Below, piece after piece: positions 59,065-64,000 of a stretch of DNA of 64,000 bases (position 1 is the first letter of the stretch; each line of letters starts with the position of its first letter). The stretch is from contig JANXWA010000024.1 of NCBI GenBank assembly GCA_025351385.1, positions 62,001 through 126,000 of the forward strand, written 5' to 3'. Below the pieces are notes generated by a model, which saw only the letters and a list, made by a program, of their open reading frames with translations, made no database searches and was not told the origin of the DNA. Origin of the DNA: Acidimicrobiales bacterium. GTDB taxonomy: Bacteria; Actinomycetota; Acidimicrobiia; Acidimicrobiales; RAAP-2. Position numbers and translations under genes: made by a program.

Positions 59065-59312
59065 GCCTGGTCCATCTTTTGATCGGAATCTATATTTGGG
59101 TCCTGGTCATCTCGGCGCTGCTGAGTTGGTTCCCGACCACCAACTCGTCCGGTGGGCTGGCCACCATCAAGCACGTGCTCGCGAGACTGACCGAACCCCT
59201 GCTGCGACCCTTGCGACAGATCCTCCCGCGCCCGAGCTTCGGCGGAGTCGGCATCGACTTCTCGGTGTTGGTGGCGATCATCGTGCTCGCGTTCGTGAAC
59301 CGGATCATCTAG
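59061..59312 (+). CDS. YggT family membrane protein
   Basis: YIWVLVISALLSWFPTTNSSGGLATIKHVLARLTEPLLRPLRQILP. Confidence 0.9.
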   Translation: MSLVHLLIGIYIWVLVISALLSWFPTTNSSGGLATIKHVLARLTEPLLRPLRQILPRPSFGGVGIDFSVLVAIIVLAFVNRII

Positions 59313-59358
59313 CTCGGTAATTCGTGACCCCGTCGCACGTTGGCGGTAGGGTGGCTCC

Positions 59359-60105
59359 ATGGATAGCTCGGACAACGCCTTCTCAGCACTCGACGCCATC
59401 GACACGGTGGCCTTCAAGGTCGGCCTTAAGGGGTACAACGTTGACGAGGTGGATGAGTTCCTGGAACGGCTCTCGGGCGAGGTCCACCAGTTGAAGGAGT
59501 TGGTCCACCAGCAACGTCAGCAATTGCGCCAGGCAGCAGAGCGGATCAATCAGCTCGACTCGCGTGACCTCGGCGCGCCAGGTCAGGCGACCCACGCGGC
59601 GCCCCCGGCCGCCGCGGCTCCAGCTGCGCCGCGCACGATCTCGGTCTCGGGCGCCGAGCAGGTCACCGCAATGATCGCCATGGCCCAGCAGTTCATTGAG
59701 CAGGCCCAGCAAGAGGCCGAGGCCAAGGCCCGAGAGATGACGACGTCGGCCCAGGAGCGTGCCCGCGAGATCGTCGCCGAAGCTCGAAGTCGGGCCGAGG
59801 ACGAGGTGAACCGTCTGAACGGTCTTAAGCAACGCCTCAGCGAGGACGTCGAGACATTGTCACGCCAGCTCGAGACCGAGCGCAAGCGCTTGGGCGGAGC
59901 ACTGGCGGAGTTCGCACGCTGGGTGGAGAGTTCTTTGCAGGTCGGTGGTGCGCGAACCTCCGGTCCCGCGCCGGCACCCTCCTCGCCGGCGCCTCCGCCC
60001 CGCCCCGCTCAGACCCCTCCTCCCGCACCGGCCCCCGCACCTCAGCAACAGAGCGTCGGCCAGGTGCTCAACTTCGAACAGCCTTCGCGCGACGATCGGC
60101 AGTAA
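59359..60105 (+). CDS. DivIVA/Wag31-family polar growth protein
   Basis: VAFKVGLKGYNVDEVDEFLERLSGEVHQL; coiled coil and Pro/Ala-rich C-terminus. Confidence 0.9.
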   Translation: MDSSDNAFSALDAIDTVAFKVGLKGYNVDEVDEFLERLSGEVHQLKELVHQQRQQLRQAAERINQLDSRDLGAPGQATHAAPPAAAAPAAPRTISVSGAEQVTAMIAMAQQFIEQAQQEAEAKAREMTTSAQERAREIVAEARSRAEDEVNRLNGLKQRLSEDVETLSRQLETERKRLGGALAEFARWVESSLQVGGARTSGPAPAPSSPAPPPRPAQTPPPAPAPAPQQQSVGQVLNFEQPSRDDRQ

Positions 60106-60166
60106 GTCCTGCGCCAACTGGTAGGGTCGGCCCGCACTTGTTTCGTGCCACCCCGAGGAGTTGAAT

Positions 60167-61153
60167 ATGCCGTCCACCGCGAAGAACACCAAGAAGGCAC
60201 CCGCCAAGAAGCCCTCCGCTAAGAGGATGCCGGCGAAGAAGGCTCCCGTCAAGAAGTTATCGGCGAAGAGGGCACCGGTTGCCAAGAAGGTCGTGAAGAA
60301 GGCGCCCGTCAAGAGGGCGCCCGTCAAGAAGTCGCCGGCGAAAAAGGCGCCGACCAGGAAGTCCGCAGCTCCGACGTCCGCACAGAGAGCGGCCGCGGCG
60401 AAGCGGGCCGCCGCCGCCAAGCAGAAGGCTGCCGCCGCCGTCCGGGTTGCGAGAGAGCGCGACGCGCGGGCCAAGGCCGCCGCCAAGGCCAAGGCCGCCG
60501 CCGCCAAGCAGAAGGCCGCCGCCGCGGTGAAGGCCCAAAAGGAGCGGGCCGCCAAGGCCAAGGCCGCCGCCAAAGAGCGCGAGGTTCAACGCAAGGCCCG
60601 AGAGAAGGCCGCCGCCGAGTCCAAGAAGCAGCGTGAGATCGAGGCGAAGCGCAAGGCCATCGAGGCCGAGAAGCTTCGCAAACTGCGTGAGATCGATCGA
60701 CGTAACCAAGAGGAGCTGAAGCGCCAGGAGCGCCGTGAGGCCGAGGAACGCAAGCGTCTCGAAGCGCTCGAGCGCAAGATGCTCTCCAAGCCCTACGGCA
60801 GCGACATTGCCTTCCTCGAGGAGCTTCGGGGACTGCTGCTCGAAACTCGGGAGGTCACCAAGGTTGACATCGCGGTGATGGAGTCCGAGGCCGACGAGAT
60901 GCTCGTCGACCGTGAAAGACTGGAGTACGACGACGAGGACGGCAGCAGCGTCGCTTCGGACATCGACCGCGATCAGAAGAAGGACTTCGCATCGCTTCTG
61001 CGCCTCAAGGTCGATGAGATCGACGTCGCGCTGGCACGCATCGACGACGGGAGCTACGGTCGCTGTGACGAGTGCTACGAGCCGATCTCCAAGCCTCGGC
61101 TCTTGGCGCAACTGCCAGTGTTCATGTGCGTCTCGTGCCGCGCCAGCGTCTAA
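60167..61153 (+). CDS. DksA/TraR-type zinc-finger protein with Lys/Ala-rich histone-H1-like N-terminal region
   Basis: N-terminus KKAPAKKPSAKRMPAKKAPVKK...; C-terminus YGRCDECYEPISKPRLLAQLPVFMCVSCRA (C4 finger). Confidence 0.88.
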   Translation: MPSTAKNTKKAPAKKPSAKRMPAKKAPVKKLSAKRAPVAKKVVKKAPVKRAPVKKSPAKKAPTRKSAAPTSAQRAAAAKRAAAAKQKAAAAVRVARERDARAKAAAKAKAAAAKQKAAAAVKAQKERAAKAKAAAKEREVQRKAREKAAAESKKQREIEAKRKAIEAEKLRKLREIDRRNQEELKRQERREAEERKRLEALERKMLSKPYGSDIAFLEELRGLLLETREVTKVDIAVMESEADEMLVDRERLEYDDEDGSSVASDIDRDQKKDFASLLRLKVDEIDVALARIDDGSYGRCDECYEPISKPRLLAQLPVFMCVSCRASV

Positions 61154-61608
61154 GGTCCCGCGTCAACGTCACAGTCGTCGTGGTGGCTGTCGGGGTGACG
61201 GCGATCGACGCAGTCGCCAAGTACTGGGCCCGTCACGCTTTGGCACACCACGCTGTGCACGTCGGTGGCGCGGTGTGGCTGCGCCTGCGGTACAACTCGG
61301 GAATCTCGTTCTCGCTCAATAGCTCCGGGCCCCTGGTGACGAGCATCGTGACGGTCGCCGTCGCGCTCGTCGTCGTGGCGGTCGGACTTAACGCCGCGTC
61401 AGGGACGCCGGCCGTAGGCTTCGGACTGCTGATCGGCGGGGGCCTCGCGAACGTCGTCGACCGCCTGTCGGCCAGCCCCCACCAGGTCACCGACTTCGTG
61501 GCACTGGGCTCGTTCCCGGTGTTCAACACGGCCGACGTCGCCATCACGGCAGGCTTCATCACGCTCGTCGTCGCCTCACTGTCGGGCGAGAAACTCCTCG
61601 CACGATGA
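61126..61608 (+). CDS. lspA: Lipoprotein signal peptidase LspA (start uncertain)
   Basis: YNSGISFSLNSSGP, GLLIGGGLANVVDRL, VTDFVALGSFPVFNTADVAIT (catalytic Asp motifs). Confidence 0.92.
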   Translation: MRLVPRQRLRSRVNVTVVVVAVGVTAIDAVAKYWARHALAHHAVHVGGAVWLRLRYNSGISFSLNSSGPLVTSIVTVAVALVVVAVGLNAASGTPAVGFGLLIGGGLANVVDRLSASPHQVTDFVALGSFPVFNTADVAITAGFITLVVASLSGEKLLAR

Positions 61609-62576
61609 GCGACGAACCGGTTGACGCCTTCGACGGTGAAGTCCTCGACCTCGTCATACCCGGCTCGCTCGACGGGATACGGATCGACCGGGTGCTCTCG
61701 ATGCTGACCGGTTTCTCTCGGTCCGAGACCAGTGAGATTCTCGCCAGCGGCGCCGTGAGCCTGAATGGCAAGGTGGTCGTGAAGTCATCGATGTCCGTGG
61801 AGGTGGGCCAGCACCTCGTGGCGGCGCTACCGGCACCCGAGAGCGGCTTCGTCGAGGCCGACGCGAGTGTCGCGGTCGACGTCGTACTGGACGACCCCGA
61901 CTTCGCGGTCGTCAACAAGGCCCCCGGCCAAGTGGTGCACCCGGGTGCGGGGCAGCGTCACGGCACGCTGGTGGCCGGCCTCCTGGCGATCTACCCCGAG
62001 ATCGCCGATTTGAGCGCGGACGGTCTGTGCGACCCCCTCCGACCGGGAATCGTCCACCGCCTCGACAAGGGGACGTCGGGCGTACTGGTTGTCGCCAAGA
62101 CCCCCGAGGGCTTCTTGAACCTGAGTGCCCAGTTGGCCGAACGACTGATGGATCGGACCTACCTCGGCATGGTCGAGGGTCACGTCACCGAGGAGCGCGG
62201 TGTCGTCGACGCGCCGCTGGGACGATCGACCCGCACACCGACGATGATGGCCGTTCGTGCGGACGGGCGGCCGGCCCGCACGGGCTACGAGGTCATCACT
62301 CGGATTGACCGGCCCCACGCGATGACCTTGCTGCGCCTACAACTCGACACCGGACGCACCCACCAGATCCGAGTGCACCTCGCGACAATCGGTCATCCGG
62401 TCGTGAATGACCCGCGCTACGGTCACCGCCGTGAACGGCGTCTCGCCGAGGATCGATTCTTCCTCCACTCGACGACGTTGGCCTTCGCCCATCCCCGAAC
62501 CGACGAGTGGTTGACCACGACCGTGGCGCTGCCCGACGACCTGCGGTCACTGGTGCCGGTCGGCGTGGAGCTCTAG
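61605..62576 (+). CDS. RluA/RluD-family rRNA pseudouridine synthase
   Basis: VVNKAPGQVVHPGAGQRHGTLVAGLL, GIVHRLDKGTSGVLVVAKT, LDTGRTHQIRVHLATIGHPVVND. Confidence 0.95.
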   Translation: MSDEPVDAFDGEVLDLVIPGSLDGIRIDRVLSMLTGFSRSETSEILASGAVSLNGKVVVKSSMSVEVGQHLVAALPAPESGFVEADASVAVDVVLDDPDFAVVNKAPGQVVHPGAGQRHGTLVAGLLAIYPEIADLSADGLCDPLRPGIVHRLDKGTSGVLVVAKTPEGFLNLSAQLAERLMDRTYLGMVEGHVTEERGVVDAPLGRSTRTPTMMAVRADGRPARTGYEVITRIDRPHAMTLLRLQLDTGRTHQIRVHLATIGHPVVNDPRYGHRRERRLAEDRFFLHSTTLAFAHPRTDEWLTTTVALPDDLRSLVPVGVEL

Positions 62577-63424
62577 ACGTTCTCGTGCGCCGCGACGACG
62601 GCGTGGTCCTCGCGCAGGAGCGTGAGGGCCTCTTCCTCGGCCCGTCGCACCCGACGAACGCCGATGTCCATCTTGGTGGCGGTGGCCTGGAGCGAGAGGG
62701 GAGTGGCGCCGTTCAGACCGAAGCGCAGGGTCAGCACCTCGCGCTGAAGGTCGTTCAACTTGCCCAGCGCCCCGTGCAACTGGTCATCCATCATGGTCTG
62801 CTCGATGTCGCCGACCCAGTCGTGCTGGCTCGGGGCCACGAGGTCGCCCAGAGTGGTCGCTGAGTCGGACGAGGCGGGCTGGTCGAGGCTGGCGGTGACG
62901 CCGGCGAGGCCGTGGAGGTTGTCGCGCTCGGCCTTGGACATGCCCGTTGCCTCGGTGAGTTCGTCGTCAGTGGGCTTTCGCGCGAAGATCGACGTCAACT
63001 CGGCCGTCGTCGCCTCGAGTCGCTGCAACTGCTCACCGACCTCCAAGGGGATTCGGATGGTGCGGCCGTGTTGCTGGACTGCGCGTTGGAGGGCCTGGCG
63101 GATCCACCAGGTCGCGTAGGTCGAGAACTTGAAGCCGCGCTCCCAGTCGAACTTCTCGACGGCTCGCAGCAGTCCGAAGGTGCCCTCTTGAACGAGGTCG
63201 ATCATCTCGACGCCGCGGTCCTGGTATCGACGGGCCCAGTGCAGCACGAGTCGCATGTTCGCGGCGACCATCTGCTTCTTGGCCTCCTCGTCACCGGCCG
63301 TGACCCGTTTGGCCAGTTCGACCTGCTCGTCGTAGTTCGGCATCGGGTAGCGATCGAGGTCGCGCATCAAGAGACCCAACATGTCGTTGGTATTGACCGC
63401 AGAGCGGCGAACGATAACAGTCAC
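62573..63424 (-). CDS. RNA polymerase sigma-70 family factor (SigA/SigB-like); GTG start preferred over ATG 63430
   Basis: MRLVLHWARRYQDRGVEMIDLVQEGTFGLLRAVEKFDWERGFKFSTYATWWIRQALQRAVQQHGRTIRIP; AGGAG SD is 6 nt from GTG but abuts the ATG. Confidence 0.93.
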   Translation of the reverse strand: MTVIVRRSAVNTNDMLGLLMRDLDRYPMPNYDEQVELAKRVTAGDEEAKKQMVAANMRLVLHWARRYQDRGVEMIDLVQEGTFGLLRAVEKFDWERGFKFSTYATWWIRQALQRAVQQHGRTIRIPLEVGEQLQRLEATTAELTSIFARKPTDDELTEATGMSKAERDNLHGLAGVTASLDQPASSDSATTLGDLVAPSQHDWVGDIEQTMMDDQLHGALGKLNDLQREVLTLRFGLNGATPLSLQATATKMDIGVRRVRRAEEEALTLLREDHAVVAAHENV

Positions 63425-63443
63425 AAGCATCTCCTAGGGGGTT

Positions 63444-63552
63444 GGAGAAAAAGGCACATCCACGACCGAGAATTTCTCCTACGGCCGCCTAACTAATTTA
63501 CCACGGGGGTCACCGGACTTCAAGGCATTCTCCCTTGGAGAATCCGGAGAAT
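63444..63552. promoter_or_regulatory. Cluster of GGAGAAT/ATTCTCC half-sites upstream of the sigma factor gene
   Basis: ATTCTCC-ctt-GGAGAAT (63527-63543), GGAGAAT (63546-63552), GAGAA-t-TTCTC (63468-63478), GGAGAAA (63444-63450). Confidence 0.5.
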
Positions 63553-63555
63553 CGC

Positions 63556-64000
63556 TCAGGCGCTGTGGGTACGGGCCACGGGCTTGATGCCTCGGGCCTG
63601 CAGCACCATGTCCGCCAGGGTGAAGCTGGATAGGTGCTCGCGCATGTGATTGCCGACGTCCGCCCAGACGCCCAGGAGCACGCACTGACCCTCGTGGTCA
63701 CAGGCACCGTCCTTGTGGGGCTCGCCGAAATCACCCGCGACGATTGGACCATCGACGGCCGCCACGATCTCGGCGAGGGTGACCTCCTCGGCCGGACGCG
63801 CGAGCACGTAGCCGCCGCCGACGCCGCGCTTGGACCGCACGAGCCCGGCTCCCTTCAGACTGAGCAGGATCTGCTCGAGGTAGGGCTGGGGGAGGCCGGT
63901 GCGTTCGGCGAGGTCGCGCACGGAGACTGGAACGGCGTGGTCGAGCCGGAGCGCCAGGCTCAACAGTGCCCGACTGGCGTAGTCACCGCGTGTCGATACC
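63556..64000 (-). CDS. Rrf2-family transcriptional regulator, N-terminus just beyond window end
   Basis: Edge reads VSTRGDYASRALLSLALRLDHAVPVSVRDLAERTGLPQPYLEQILLSLKGAGLVRSKRGVGGGYVLARPAEEVTL...CDHEGQC. Confidence 0.92.
   Translation of the reverse strand, partial: VSTRGDYASRALLSLALRLDHAVPVSVRDLAERTGLPQPYLEQILLSLKGAGLVRSKRGVGGGYVLARPAEEVTLAEIVAAVDGPIVAGDFGEPHKDGACDHEGQCVLLGVWADVGNHMREHLSSFTLADMVLQARGIKPVARTHSA

Noticed and set aside
60257-61111. Leu/Gly-rich antisense ORF opposite the Lys/Ala-rich DksA-like gene
   Set aside because: Low-complexity mirror of the repeat-rich coding strand.
1-64000. CRISPR arrays, transposons, integrases, prophage or toxin-antitoxin modules
   Set aside because: No regularly spaced repeat arrays, transposase/integrase motifs or phage structural genes were recognised in the window.

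Overview
High-GC actinobacterial chromosome segment; gene content and order suggest Acidimicrobiia or a related lineage, but that placement is inference. It is densely packed and mostly housekeeping. I saw no rRNA, CRISPR array, transposase, integrase or prophage module. Main blocks, left to right: (1) MetE-like gene, tmRNA and smpB; (2) a mec(JAMM)-doxX-cysO-cysM cysteine-biosynthesis block, then rph-rdgB; (3) a DEAD-box helicase with a C-terminal cold-shock domain, tRNA-Leu, clpP and a Wzm/Wzt-type exporter; (4) a [NiFe]-hydrogenase operon resembling group 3b, starting with a PEP synthase gene and carrying an orphan cyclic-nucleotide-binding protein, hypC, an EamA transporter and a DUF6390-like protein; (5) mixed metabolism and transport genes (CHAD, sulfatase, MFS, amino-acid ABC, Fur, MsrA); (6) a division/cell-wall (dcw) cluster mraZ-rsmH-ftsL-ftsI-murE-mraY-ftsW-murG-murC-murB-ftsQ-ftsZ-yggS-sepF-yggT-divIVA that lacks murF and murD; (7) a DksA-type zinc-finger protein with a Lys/Ala-rich tail, lspA, rluD, a sigma factor and an Rrf2 regulator. 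Observations most worth a second look: a 75-nt near-perfect hairpin covering the likely rsmH ribosome-binding site, a CysO with residues after its GG terminus, the accessory genes of the hydrogenase operon, and a cluster of GGAGAAT repeats upstream of the sigma factor. All calls are from reading the sequence; no database search was run.
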